Shown here: one piece after another, positions 36,903 to 46,645 of the stretch | Layout: every line of letters starts with the position of its first letter | How positions within the stretch are numbered: the stretch's first letter is position 1 | Source of the DNA: Lusitaniella coriacea LEGE 07157 | GTDB taxonomy: Bacteria; Cyanobacteriota; Cyanobacteriia; Cyanobacteriales; Spirulinaceae | Reading direction: 5' to 3' | DNA length: 64,000 nt | Assembly (NCBI RefSeq): GCF_015207425.1 | Contig: NZ_JADEWZ010000014.1 | Coordinates: forward strand, 62,001 to 126,000 | Translations under genes and position numbers: made by a program | The notes under the pieces: model-generated | What the model was told of the DNA's origin: nothing | The model's database searches: none | What the model saw: only the letters and a program-made list of their open reading frames with translations

Positions 36903-39071
36903 ATGGAAGAGCAAGCGGGAAGGTTCATCACCACAGAACAACTAGAAGAACCGATTGCGGAACATCAAAAGACGGTTTGGGATGCCGTTCGCAGTGCATT
37001 TACCCAACGAGATTGTATGGGATATTGGCGCTATCCGCTTTTTTCTCAAGTGGGGGAACAGCGTAAAGAACCGGATATTACCATTGCCGATCGCGAACTG
37101 GGAGTTATTGTAATTGAAGTGTGCGCGATCGCGATCGAACAAATTACCGCTATTCCCGACGGGGAACGGTGGGAAATCATCAGAGAGGTTCCCCATTCTC
37201 CCCTCCAACCGCAACAGGAAGTGGAACAACACCTGCGAGCCTTAATGGGACTGTGCGATCGCGAACCGAATTTGTGGCGTAAAATAAATGGGCGCGCGAT
37301 CGTTGCATTGCCCCTCATTACCGAAGAACAATGGCAAGAACGAGGATTTGACCCCAATCCCAATGGATGCGCAATTCTCTTCCAAAATCACCTCAGTCCC
37401 GCGTCCTTTCTCGAACGGTTGCAACAGAACGCACCCATCGTCCCCGGAGACGGCTTAAACGACGAACAATGGCAATCTCTCCTCACCGTCCTTAGCGGCA
37501 CATCTGTCCTTCGCAAAGCGCCACAGAATCGCATTCCCGCACACGGCGAAACCCGTTCCACCGTTCTGGAAATCCTGCGAGAAAACCTCTACGAACTCGA
37601 TCTCAAACAAGAACATATTGGCAAAGAAATCGCCCCTGGAATGCAGCGACTACGAGGGATAGCAGGTTCCGGCAAAACCGTCCTCCTCTGCCAAAAAGCG
37701 GCACATATGCACCTCAAACATCCCGATTGGGACATTGCCCTCGTCTTCTTCACCCGCACCCTATACGATCAAATTGTCAGTTTAATCGACCGTTGGGTAC
37801 GACGCTTCAGCAACGGCGAACAACACTACGATCCCAAAACCAACAAAAAACTCCGCACCATCCATGCTTGGGGCGCGATCGAGCAGCCGGGACTGTATGG
37901 TATTGTATGCGAATCTCAAGGGATCAAGCGGAAAACCGTAGACGATACCCAAGAACAACAACCCCATCGCGGACTCGCAGAACTCTGCAAGCGCCTCGCA
38001 GAAGAAGCGATAATCGAACCGATTTTTGATGCCATTCTCATCGATGAAGGTCAAGATTTAGTCACAGAAGACGATCTTAAATACCAGGACAAACAAGCGA
38101 TTTATTGGCTAGCCTATCAAGCCTTGCGTCCCGTCGATGCCGAAAATCCCGCACAGCGTCGGCTGGTTTGGGCGTATGATGAAGCGCAAAGTCTCGATAC
38201 CCTAAAAATTCCCACCGCAAAGGAACTCTTTGGTGCAGATTTAGGCAACTTACTCTCCCAAGGCGCGCAGTATAAAGGGGGAATCAAAAAATCCGAAGTG
38301 ATGCGCCGCTGCTACCGCACACCCGGTTCGATTTTAACGGCTGCACACGCTATTGGTATGGGATTGTTGCGTCCGGCGGGAATGCTTGCAGGGATTACTC
38401 GCGCGGAAGATTGGCGTGCCATTGGCTATGAAGTCACCGGAAAATTCACCCCCGGTCAAGAGATTACCCTACATCGTCCCCCGGAACATTCTCCTAATCC
38501 CGTTGAAGAGTTGTGGGGTGCGCCTGTCTTGGAATTTGAAACCTATCCTTCTCGTCAGGAAGAATTGAAAGCCTTGGCGCAAAAAATCGCCTACAATCGC
38601 ATGGATGATGGCTTAAAACCCAGTCGCGATATTTTGGTGATTATCCTTGGTTCGTCGGAAGAGGCGCGGGAGTTGGAGAAGAAGGTTGCAACTTTCCTGA
38701 TGGGTGAAGGGATTGATATCTATATTCCCTCTGCATTGGAGTTGAATCAAGTCGAACCCCGCTATCCCCAAAACAATCCCAATCGCTTCTGGATGGATGG
38801 CGGCGTAACGATTTCCCGCGTTCCCCGCGCCAAAGGGAATGAGGCGGATATGGTTTATGTATTGGGATTGGAACAGGTTGCTCGCCAGGAAAGCAATATT
38901 AGTTTGCGCAATCAAGTCTTTGTGGCGTTGACGCGATCGCGCGGTTGGGCGAATTTAAGTGGAGTGGGAGACTATCCCTTGTACGAAGAAGTGCGTCGCG
39001 CAATGTCCTGCGGGGATACCTTTAACTTTACCTACCAACGTCCGCCCAAGCGCAATTTGAACGAAGAATAA
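36903..39071 (+). CDS. Superfamily 1 (UvrD/Rep-like) helicase with N-terminal NERD nuclease-related domain
   Basis: A 722-residue protein. The N-terminal 120 residues form a NERD (PD-(D/E)XK-like) domain: RKEPDITIADRELGVIVIEV. The expected Lys of E-x-K is replaced (E72-V73-C74), so cleavage may be lost. The helicase core has Walker A GIAGSGKT (about 253-260), Walker B-like ILIDEGQDL (about 381) and a C-terminal VFVALTRSRGWANLSG motif VI. NERD-helicases occur in defence and plasmid-associated regions, but the family function is unclear. ATG 36903 is chosen (GGAAGGA about 11 nt upstream); the frame is open to a TTG at 36822. The accessory setting suggests transfer; HIP1 sites inside show long residence. 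Confidence 0.85.
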   Translation: MEEQAGRFITTEQLEEPIAEHQKTVWDAVRSAFTQRDCMGYWRYPLFSQVGEQRKEPDITIADRELGVIVIEVCAIAIEQITAIPDGERWEIIREVPHSPLQPQQEVEQHLRALMGLCDREPNLWRKINGRAIVALPLITEEQWQERGFDPNPNGCAILFQNHLSPASFLERLQQNAPIVPGDGLNDEQWQSLLTVLSGTSVLRKAPQNRIPAHGETRSTVLEILRENLYELDLKQEHIGKEIAPGMQRLRGIAGSGKTVLLCQKAAHMHLKHPDWDIALVFFTRTLYDQIVSLIDRWVRRFSNGEQHYDPKTNKKLRTIHAWGAIEQPGLYGIVCESQGIKRKTVDDTQEQQPHRGLAELCKRLAEEAIIEPIFDAILIDEGQDLVTEDDLKYQDKQAIYWLAYQALRPVDAENPAQRRLVWAYDEAQSLDTLKIPTAKELFGADLGNLLSQGAQYKGGIKKSEVMRRCYRTPGSILTAAHAIGMGLLRPAGMLAGITRAEDWRAIGYEVTGKFTPGQEITLHRPPEHSPNPVEELWGAPVLEFETYPSRQEELKALAQKIAYNRMDDGLKPSRDILVIILGSSEEARELEKKVATFLMGEGIDIYIPSALELNQVEPRYPQNNPNRFWMDGGVTISRVPRAKGNEADMVYVLGLEQVARQESNISLRNQVFVALTRSRGWANLSGVGDYPLYEEVRRAMSCGDTFNFTYQRPPKRNLNEE

Positions 39072-39180
39072 TCAACGTGCGCGATCGCGCTTCTTGAGGA
39101 GGTATTCTTTAAAGGGGCGCGATCGCGCCTGAAAAACCGCAAATCGCTGCAAGAAAAATAAACAAGTTCTAGTGTGCCAA

Positions 39181-39336
39181 ATGGCTGTTGTCATTTCCGA
39201 TGAAGTTCTCAACATCGCCAAACTCCCAGATATGGAGATGTTACAAGAGATCGCAATTTTACTGTTTCAGCAGGAACGCCTAACGCTAGCGCAGGCAATC
39301 CGCAATCGTGAGCGTGGGTGGAATCGAAACAATTAA
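39181..39336 (+). pseudogene. UPF0175-type antitoxin N-terminal fragment
   Basis: A 51-codon ORF: MAVVISDEVLNIAKLPDMEM then LQEIAILLFQQERLTLAQAI. This matches the recalled start of UPF0175 antitoxin-like proteins, normally about 80-90 residues; the rest, including the usual hydrophobic C-terminal half, is missing and replaced by RNRERGWNRNN. Directly facing it on the other strand (39388 downward), codons read IQITIDIPDNIAQSAEW, like the start of a second antitoxin of this kind but with ATA in place of a start codon. Probably a degraded toxin-antitoxin locus. Confidence 0.5.
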
Positions 39337-39423
39337 TCCATTCAGCAGACTGAGCAATATTATCGGGTATGTCAATTGTAATTTGTATGGTTGCGCGATC
39401 GCGCCCCTTTAAATATTTCCTAC

Positions 39424-39867
39424 CTAAACACGGTTGAGAAGAATCGGAGGACGAATGCCATAGTGACGATAGTGCCAATAATCCTTAAGAATGCGATCGT
39501 GATCGAAGCAAAGATTTTTGGGTATATCCCAATGATGAAAAATGCCCACGCTTTTAGCATCATCATCCGCTTTTGGTTCGCCCGTTGCCGTTGCTAAAAA
39601 CACGACACTCATCGTATGCTTGCGAGGATCCCGATTGGGGTCGGAATAAACATAAAACTGTTCGATTAGTTCGACTTCCAAACTAATCTCTTCTTTCGCT
39701 TCTCGTTGAGCTGCAATTTCAACGGGTTCCCCGTAGTCAACAAATCCGCCGGGAATTGCCCACCCATAGGGCGTGTTTTTTCGTTCGATTAAGACGATGG
39801 GACGGTGGGGTTTATCGATTAATTCAATGATGATATCAACCGTGGGAATGGGATTGCGGTAGGTCAT
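39424..39867 (-). CDS. NUDIX hydrolase
   Basis: A 147-residue pyrophosphohydrolase. The Nudix box is intact: GGFVDYGEP at its start and REAKEEI for the metal-binding Glu residues. The N-terminus [20 protein letters not shown] leads directly into the fold. The substrate (NDP-sugar, NADH, oxidised nucleotide) cannot be predicted; the short length and [12 protein letters not shown] resemble ADP-ribose or NDP-sugar type enzymes of cyanobacteria. ATG at 39865-39867. Confidence 0.9.
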   Translation of the reverse strand: MTYRNPIPTVDIIIELIDKPHRPIVLIERKNTPYGWAIPGGFVDYGEPVEIAAQREAKEEISLEVELIEQFYVYSDPNRDPRKHTMSVVFLATATGEPKADDDAKSVGIFHHWDIPKNLCFDHDRILKDYWHYRHYGIRPPILLNRV

Positions 39868-40035
39868 AGGCTTTTACCTTAAGGGTCTTTATACCAATCG
39901 ATCGATATCTAGTGCTTTGCCAATTTTCAATTGACGGGTAAGGGGTAAAGGTTAAAGGGTAACTGTTTGCACTTTTCGCCAATCCCTCATTTCAATCTTG
40001 ACAGAGTACTAGAGGCATCTTAACTTACCTACAAT

Positions 40036-42663
40036 TTAGTCCCGACGCGATAAATCCCGACAGTTTGGCGTATTTTGTTCTGACTCCTTCTTCGGCAACG
40101 CCGCGACTAATTCCACATTTCCAAACTTATTCACTCGCCAACTCGTTGCTTCTATAAGAGGGTGGGACGCTTCAATTTCTTGGGTTGAAACCGATCCTTC
40201 CGCACTCGTTGCGTCTGAGGAAAATGCTTGCATATCTCGCCACACCGTTTCCCCTCGAATTGTTGTTGTCGGATCTTCCGGCAAACCCCCGCGTCCGAGA
40301 ACGGTCAATCGACTTTGAGCATAAGCCGCACAACCCGTTGCAATTTGGTTGCTGGGGTCTGCGATATCTTGTGCGAGCTTCTCCAATCCTTCGGTGGGGT
40401 TCACTTCTAAAGTATTAATCGTCACCGTACCGCTCAAAGCCGAGTTTCGACCCGTTGCGGTGATGTCGCTGAAGGGAGTGTCTTGGGGTTGAAACCGCAG
40501 CCCAAAAATTCCCCCCGATACATTAATCGTGATATTTCCCCCACGAGAGTTACGGGAATTGGCGCTGATATCGCTATCTTCTGTGAGGACTGCAACGATA
40601 TTATTTGCATCGATGAAAATATTGCCTCCATCGGTATCTCCTGCATCGGTGGCGATGTTGCTCCTGCGACGCAACAAGAGGAGGTTGGCGTTGAGGTTGA
40701 TGTTCCCCCCTGCGCCTGAGATTGTGGAGGCATTGAAACTACTTCCGCGATCGAGGACGATTGAGTTAGCGGTGACATCTAGGGTTCCCGCATTCCCACT
40801 CCCCAAACTCCTCACATCCAGAGATGCGCCATCATCCAGGGTTAACTGGGAAGTGCGTAGGGTTAGATTTCCTGCGGGAAATTGAGTAAAAGTTGCCGTA
40901 TTGAAACCACTCGGCAGCACTCCACCCGATGCTCCTGTAAACCCGATGGCATCGTTCCCCGTGACTTCAATAGACTCGCGAGCATCAATAGTAATATTTC
41001 CACCCAAACCTCCAGAGGAGACAAATCCCGTGGGCGTGATTCCTCCGCTAGTGGCGCTGACAATGCCGTTGCGCACCATCAATCGTCCCGTTGCAATCCA
41101 AATGTCTCCTCCTCCCCCTCGACCGATTGTGTTGTTGACGATCCCTGTTGGTATAAACACTCTGGGTTGAGTCCGGCTGATGTTAACGAAATCGGTGGTT
41201 TCAATCCGAACATCTCCCCCTCGCCCGTCTCCTTGCGCGGCAGCCGACAGCGCACCCCCATCTCGCAGGGTTAATTGGTTAGCGCTGATGTTAATATCTC
41301 CGCCCGCTCCTTGCGACCCCATCCTTGTTCCAGAAGCTACCGCAGCACCGACAATTTCTATTGCTCCCGTCGCGCGGAAGTTTATATTTCCACTGGGCGC
41401 TTGACTGAAGGTTGAGGCAAACGCGATCGCGCCATTTTGAAAATTTAACGAACCTGTCTCAATTGTAATATCCCCTCCCGGCGCAGTTCCAGCCACCACA
41501 GAAAGTAAGCCCCCAACGCGAGTATTTGGATTCAATTGTCCCGCCAGCGCATTCATCAGCACTTGTTGCAGCAGTTGTGGATTCCCCGATATAACAGCGC
41601 TTTCCGTCGCGCGTACTGTCAAGTCTCCCCCCGCACCAGAACCAAAAGTACTCGTTGAGAGGAGCGCTGTCCCCTGGAGAAAAAACTTTGCCGTTTCTAC
41701 CGTTACATTTCCCCCCGCACCGGAACCCAAAGTATTGCTCGACACTGCTGTAAATCTCGATGGATCTGTTTCTGTGATGGCAATAGACTCGCTTCCCCGC
41801 AAAAGAATATCCCCTCCTGCCTGAGTGCCAACCGTGCGGCTCAATACTTGAGAATTATTCCCAATGGCAACATTCCTTCCCTGAACTTGAATCGTTCCGC
41901 CTCCTAATCCACTCGCATCAACCGTTGTATTTGAGAGTTGGATGTCCTCGAAGTTTGAAACTCCCTCATAAATTGCCGCAATATTTGCGTTGTTTGGCGT
42001 TAAGCGAACTAGACTATTCGCAGCAACACTTCCTAACTCAATTCTTCCTTGAGATGCTCGCACCTGTGCGTTGTTCAGTTGCAGATTTCCACCAACAAAC
42101 CCTAACGTTCGACCGGGAAGAACTTGCAAGTTTTGGGCATTCACGGCAATATTTCCCGGATTTGAACCCATTTGCAATCCCATCGGCACGTTAACGGCGA
42201 GTAATGACGGTGCTTGAGGATTGGTTGCACTGAAAGAACTACCATCGGAAAATACTGCGCTGTCAGCAGTGCTAGCAAAAAATGAACCGCCAATATTTAA
42301 TTGAGCATTGGCACCGAAGATTATTCCACTGGGATTAATCAGAAATAAATTTGCGGCTCCGTTGGCTCGAATCAGTCCGTCAATAGTCGAACTCGTTCCT
42401 CCTGTCACCCGTGCAATGATGTTTTGTAAGTTGGTGGCGTTGTCGAAGAAGGCAGTTTCTCCCGTTCCCACGTTGAAGGTGCTAAAGCTGTGGAAAAGGT
42501 TGTTGCCAAGGTTTTCTCCTCCGGTAATATTCCACTGTGCGCCCGCAAAATTGACCGTAGAGTTGTTGCGTAAGGTTCCATCAGGAGCAATTTGAGCGCG
42601 AGCCGACGCACTGACAAGACAGAGAAAGATAACTGATAGATATCGTAGTGAAGAAAGATGCAT
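40036..42663 (-). CDS. Two-partner secretion (filamentous haemagglutinin N-terminal) domain protein, paralog 1
   Basis: An 875-residue exported β-helix protein: signal peptide (MHLSSLRYLSVIFLCLVSAS), TPS domain (NSTVNFAGAQWNITGGENLG ... ANLFLINPSGIIFGANAQLN, residues about 30-175), then roughly 550 residues of Gly/Asn-rich repeats of the GGNITI/GGDI/GSGAGGN kind (parallel β-helix), and a C-terminal cap (NQIATGCAAYAQSRLTVLGR). TpsA proteins need an outer-membrane TpsB; none is in the window. It is a tandem paralog of the gene at 42963-45827, with near-identical ends. Likely a surface adhesin or a surface protein shed from the cell. Confidence 0.88.
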   Translation of the reverse strand: MHLSSLRYLSVIFLCLVSASARAQIAPDGTLRNNSTVNFAGAQWNITGGENLGNNLFHSFSTFNVGTGETAFFDNATNLQNIIARVTGGTSSTIDGLIRANGAANLFLINPSGIIFGANAQLNIGGSFFASTADSAVFSDGSSFSATNPQAPSLLAVNVPMGLQMGSNPGNIAVNAQNLQVLPGRTLGFVGGNLQLNNAQVRASQGRIELGSVAANSLVRLTPNNANIAAIYEGVSNFEDIQLSNTTVDASGLGGGTIQVQGRNVAIGNNSQVLSRTVGTQAGGDILLRGSESIAITETDPSRFTAVSSNTLGSGAGGNVTVETAKFFLQGTALLSTSTFGSGAGGDLTVRATESAVISGNPQLLQQVLMNALAGQLNPNTRVGGLLSVVAGTAPGGDITIETGSLNFQNGAIAFASTFSQAPSGNINFRATGAIEIVGAAVASGTRMGSQGAGGDINISANQLTLRDGGALSAAAQGDGRGGDVRIETTDFVNISRTQPRVFIPTGIVNNTIGRGGGGDIWIATGRLMVRNGIVSATSGGITPTGFVSSGGLGGNITIDARESIEVTGNDAIGFTGASGGVLPSGFNTATFTQFPAGNLTLRTSQLTLDDGASLDVRSLGSGNAGTLDVTANSIVLDRGSSFNASTISGAGGNINLNANLLLLRRRSNIATDAGDTDGGNIFIDANNIVAVLTEDSDISANSRNSRGGNITINVSGGIFGLRFQPQDTPFSDITATGRNSALSGTVTINTLEVNPTEGLEKLAQDIADPSNQIATGCAAYAQSRLTVLGRGGLPEDPTTTIRGETVWRDMQAFSSDATSAEGSVSTQEIEASHPLIEATSWRVNKFGNVELVAALPKKESEQNTPNCRDLSRRD

Positions 42664-42938
42664 TACTAAATTGAATTGTGAAATTTTCGAGATTTTTTTG
42701 ATTAATTTAAGCTTTCCTTTTGGCTTGAATGGTCACAGTCTTTGTACTCAAACTAGGAAAAATAAAAGTCAAGATTTCAATAGATTAGTTAAAACTAAAA
42801 TTAATTGAAATTCCAGTATAAAATATTATTCCAGAAACCAACTATACCGTAAGCTAAGATTTATTTGAACTGGGTATCTCGCGAGTTGTGTAAAAGCTTT
42901 CAATTCCTGACCTCTCGGTCAGTCTGGTTCCCATTGAA

Positions 42939-42957
42939 ATGTGTAGCAGCTTATCCC
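42939..42957 (-). repeat. Dispersed 'AAGCTGCTACACATTT' motif, copy 2
   Basis: The minus strand reads GGGATAAGCTGCTACACATTT, just 6 bp after the stop codon of the upstream adhesin gene. See the entries at 7790 and 60360 for the other copies. Confidence 0.45.
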
Positions 42958-42962
42958 TCGTC

Positions 42963-45827
42963 TTAAGAACGTTCGCTAATAAAAGTATCCTGACAGTTCA
43001 GTGTTTTTACCAGTGAACTTTCTTGGGGCGACACTGCAATTAATTCAATATTTCCTGCTTCATTCACCCGCCAATTTGTCGCTTCCACCAAAGGACGAGT
43101 TGTTTCAATCTCTTGAGGCAAAACTGACGTTTGCGGATTCGTTGCGTCTGAGGAAAATTCTTGCATATCTCGCCAAACAGTTTGTCCTCGAAGGGTGACT
43201 GTTGGGTTATCCGGAACTCCCCCTCGTCCAGTTACTGTTAATCGACTTTGAGCATAAGCCGCACAACCCGTTGCAATTTGGTTGCTGGGGTCTGCGATAT
43301 CTTGCGCGAGTTGTTCTAAACCTTCTGCGGGGTTGATTTCCAAGGTATTAATCGTCACTGTACCGCTTTGGGAAGAATCGCGACCCGTTGCGGTGATATC
43401 GCTGAAAGGAGTGTCTTCCTCTCGAAACCGAAGTCCAAAGATGCCCCCCGATACGTTAATTGTGACGTTTCCCCCGCGAGAGTTGCGGGAATTGGCGCTG
43501 ATGTCGCTATCTTCTGTGAGGACTGCAACGAGATTGCCAGCGTTGATGATAATATTACCGCCATCGGTATCGCCTGCATCGGTGGTAATGTTGCTTCCCC
43601 GACGTAAAAGAATGAGGTTTGCATCGAGCAGGATATTGCCTCCTGCGCCTGAGACGGTGGACGCATTTAAACTACTGCCGCGATCGAGGAAAATGGAATT
43701 AGCGCTTATATCCAGAGTTCCCGCATCCCCAACCCCCAAACTTCTCACATCAATGGTTGCTCCGTCTCGTACTACTAAAGCACCTGTTTTTAGGGTTATA
43801 TTTCCACCATTCCCTGTAGCAGTAAGCATGGAAAGATCGCTGCGTCCTGACGAGGTTACTAAGCTGGTTGGAAGACCATCCAAACTCGATGTACCAATCA
43901 ATTCCACAGATTCAGATGCTTCTACAGTAATATTTCCCGCATTTCCAGAGGAAAGCGTCGCGCTAGTAGCACTCGCACCATCTGCCATAATTAATCGGCG
44001 CGTGCGAATAGTCAAATCTCCAGCGGGCGAGGATGTAAATGTTGTTGTACCGGGTCCACTGGTTAGTGCGCCTCCCGGCTGTCCGGCAACATCGCCAATA
44101 ACACTGCCTGTGATTTCCACTAATTCTGTTGCATCGATTTCAATATCTCCTCCGGGTCCGCCAAAAGGAATAACCCCTGTTGCAATAACTGCACCGCTAT
44201 TGGTTAAAATCGTTCCGCCTTCCCGAATCCTTAAGCGTCCTGTGGCAACGCGCACATCACCTCCAGCTCCCGTGCCAAAAATTGAGTTATTGGTAATTCC
44301 TGTTGGAAGCAGTGCGCCGGATGGGGTGCTGCTAATGTCTACGAAGTCGGAAGCGATAATTTCAATATCCCCACCCCGTCCCTCGCCCAATGTCGCACTA
44401 GATACAGTACTGCCGTCTCGAATGGTAACTTGACTGGCATTAATGCTCATATTCCCCGCAGAACCTTGAACGCCGAGGGTTGTTGGACTAACCAGAGCGG
44501 AACCTACAATTTCAACAGCATGGGTCGCGCGTATATTGAGATTCCCGCTAGATGCATCGCCAAAGGTTGCAGTGGCAGCCATCGAACCATTTTGGAAGGC
44601 AAGGGAACCTGTCTCGATATTAATGTCGCCGCCTGCTCCGGAGCCTGATGTTACAGCAAATAAGCCCCCAATGCGATCGGTTGGGCGCAGTTGTCCGGAT
44701 AAAGCACCCGCTAAGAATTGTTCTAGTAATGGAAATCCAACGCCTGTTAAAATTGCTCGTTCTGAAGCGCGTATTGTTAGATTTCCTCCGTTTCCCGAAC
44801 CCAAAGTACTGCTTGAGAGGAATGCCGTTCCTTGCAGCATGAACTGTCCGGTTTCTATCGTCAGGTTTCCCCCTGCGCCCGAACCGACTGTATCGTTTGC
44901 CACAATCGTTGGATTTAATAGATCTGTACTGGCGATTGTTACTGACTCGTTTCCTCGCAAAGTCAACTCTCCTCCAGCTTGAGAACCTAAAGTCCGGGTT
45001 AGCACTTGTGAACTATTACCAATGGCAATATGTCTTCCCTGAACTTGAATCGTTCCGCCTCCCAATCCACTCGCATCAACCGTTGTATTCGAGAGTTGGA
45101 TGTCCTCGAAGTTTGAGACTCCTTCATAACTTGCCGCAATATTTGCGTTGTTTGGCGTTAAGCGAACTAGACTATTTGCCCCTACGCTTCCTAACTCAAT
45201 TCTCCCTTGAGAGGCTCGCACCTGTGCGTTGTTCAGTTGCAGATTTCCACCAATAAATCCTAACGTTCGACCGGGAAGAACTTGCAAGTTTTGGGCATTA
45301 ACGGTGATATTCCCAGGATTTGTCCCCATTTGCAATCCCATCGGCACGTTAACGGCGAGTAATGGCGGTGCTTGAGGATTGGTTGCGCTGAAAGAACTGC
45401 CATCAGAAAATACTACGCTGTCAGCAGTGCTGGCGAAAAATGAACCGCCAATATTTAATTGAGCATTGGCACCGAAGATTATTCCACTGGGATTAATTAG
45501 AAATAAATTCGCACCTCCGTTGGCTCGAATCAATCCGTCAATGGTCGAACTCGTTCCCCCCGTCACCCGTGCGATGATGTTTTGTAGGGTAGCAGCATTA
45601 TTGAAAAATGCGGTTTCTCCAGTTCCCACGTTGAAGGTGCTGAAGCTGTGGAAAAGGTTGTTGCCAAGGGTTTCTCCTCCGGTGATATTCCACTGTGCGC
45701 CCGCGAAATTGACCGTAGAGTTGTTGCGTAAGGTTCCATCTGGAACGACTTGGGCATTAACGGTTGAGCCTAATATTTTTAGATAATAAATGGGAAATAA
45801 CGTGAGGATGAATAGGAGAAAGCGCAT
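42963..45827 (-). CDS. Two-partner secretion (filamentous haemagglutinin N-terminal) domain protein, paralog 2
   Basis: A 954-residue adhesin-like protein. The TPS domain is almost identical to that of paralog 1 (LIRANGGANLFLINPSGIIF), and so is the C-terminal 180 residues (SVSGGIFGLRF-type and NQIATGCAAYAQSRLTVTGR). The middle β-helix is about 80 residues longer and diverged. The start MRFLLFILTLFPIYYLKILG is a signal peptide different from paralog 1. Gene order on the minus strand is paralog 2 then paralog 1, 299 bp apart, consistent with tandem duplication followed by divergence of the centre or gene conversion at the ends. Confidence 0.88.
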   Translation of the reverse strand: MRFLLFILTLFPIYYLKILGSTVNAQVVPDGTLRNNSTVNFAGAQWNITGGETLGNNLFHSFSTFNVGTGETAFFNNAATLQNIIARVTGGTSSTIDGLIRANGGANLFLINPSGIIFGANAQLNIGGSFFASTADSVVFSDGSSFSATNPQAPPLLAVNVPMGLQMGTNPGNITVNAQNLQVLPGRTLGFIGGNLQLNNAQVRASQGRIELGSVGANSLVRLTPNNANIAASYEGVSNFEDIQLSNTTVDASGLGGGTIQVQGRHIAIGNSSQVLTRTLGSQAGGELTLRGNESVTIASTDLLNPTIVANDTVGSGAGGNLTIETGQFMLQGTAFLSSSTLGSGNGGNLTIRASERAILTGVGFPLLEQFLAGALSGQLRPTDRIGGLFAVTSGSGAGGDINIETGSLAFQNGSMAATATFGDASSGNLNIRATHAVEIVGSALVSPTTLGVQGSAGNMSINASQVTIRDGSTVSSATLGEGRGGDIEIIASDFVDISSTPSGALLPTGITNNSIFGTGAGGDVRVATGRLRIREGGTILTNSGAVIATGVIPFGGPGGDIEIDATELVEITGSVIGDVAGQPGGALTSGPGTTTFTSSPAGDLTIRTRRLIMADGASATSATLSSGNAGNITVEASESVELIGTSSLDGLPTSLVTSSGRSDLSMLTATGNGGNITLKTGALVVRDGATIDVRSLGVGDAGTLDISANSIFLDRGSSLNASTVSGAGGNILLDANLILLRRGSNITTDAGDTDGGNIIINAGNLVAVLTEDSDISANSRNSRGGNVTINVSGGIFGLRFREEDTPFSDITATGRDSSQSGTVTINTLEINPAEGLEQLAQDIADPSNQIATGCAAYAQSRLTVTGRGGVPDNPTVTLRGQTVWRDMQEFSSDATNPQTSVLPQEIETTRPLVEATNWRVNEAGNIELIAVSPQESSLVKTLNCQDTFISERS

Positions 45828-46645
45828 TATTTATAGTTTTTTAATTGGTGATATTTTTTGTTTTATCGTCTGTGAGGAAGTTCTCTTGTTATTGTTAAAT
45901 AAAATAATGATTTTACTCGATCCAAATAGACTGAATCAAGTCCCGATCGAGTTAGACACACTTTGCTGAAATTGAAAAATTCTCCAAAACATCTCATCAT
46001 TTCAGGTTGTTAGGGAACGCTCGACAGGATAGAGAAAAATCTGTAGTTTATGAGTTTGAGTAATGCCACACTCTCATGATAGCTCGATTAAATCGAGAAT
46101 TATAGTTTTGGCGTGATAAATAAGACATATATAGCAATTCTCGCTCTAGTGAGATCCAAAACTTAAAGCTTAAAGGAAATAAGTAATAGCCGAACGTACC
46201 TCATGAATCGGAGAAACGCTATATTTATAGCTACGTATCAATCAAAGTTTTGTAAACTTCGGCGAGTCAGCAGTCGATAAATAACTTAGTTTTCGCAACA
46301 ATGGTCAATGGCTTAAATTGATTGTATAGAGTTGTTTTGGTGGGGTCAATCTGTGGATTTTGCGTACATATTTTTTCTCAGCTCTGTGAATACACTTAAA
46401 AGGGATTGAAATGAAAGTCCAAAGATGAAGAGTAAAATTAATTGAAAGTTCTTTCTCTGAAGGAACCTACCTTCAGCAGCACGCACGAATTGATATTCCA
46501 AATACAAGCTACCAATCTCTCTATATTATCCGAGAGAGTTTTGCAATTTTACTCTTACAAACACTAAAAGCTATCTATAAATACAACATAGTCTACCGAA
46601 TTTTGCCACTGCTCAAGTCGTTATAATCCTAAACTCTAAATTCTA
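45828..46645. other. 818-bp AT-rich divergent intergenic region
   Basis: Between the adhesin (minus) and the HTH protein (plus). It contains the MITE-like element at 46130-46223. Otherwise it is AT-rich with many stops in all frames and no RNA gene recognised; promoters of both flanking genes probably lie here. Poly-A/T runs and sequences such as TATTTATAG suggest curved promoter DNA, but no single box can be defended. Confidence 0.5.
46130..46223. repeat. MITE-like element with TATAGC ends
   Basis: 94 bp. Left end TATAGCAATTCTC; the right end reverse complement reads TATAGCGTTTCTC (11 of 13 identical). TATA at each end fits a TA target. It shares only the first six bases with the family at 11801-11890, so it is treated as a separate family. 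Confidence 0.55.

Noticed and set aside
39209-39478. 89-residue minus-strand ORF across the antitoxin fragments
   Set aside because: Overlaps the Nudix gene end; only the inner IQITIDIPDNIAQ part is of interest and it lacks a start there.
43282-44433. 383-residue plus-strand ORF inside adhesin paralog 2
   Set aside because: Long shadow frame caused by biased codon use of the β-helix gene; the minus-strand protein has clear domains and a signal peptide.
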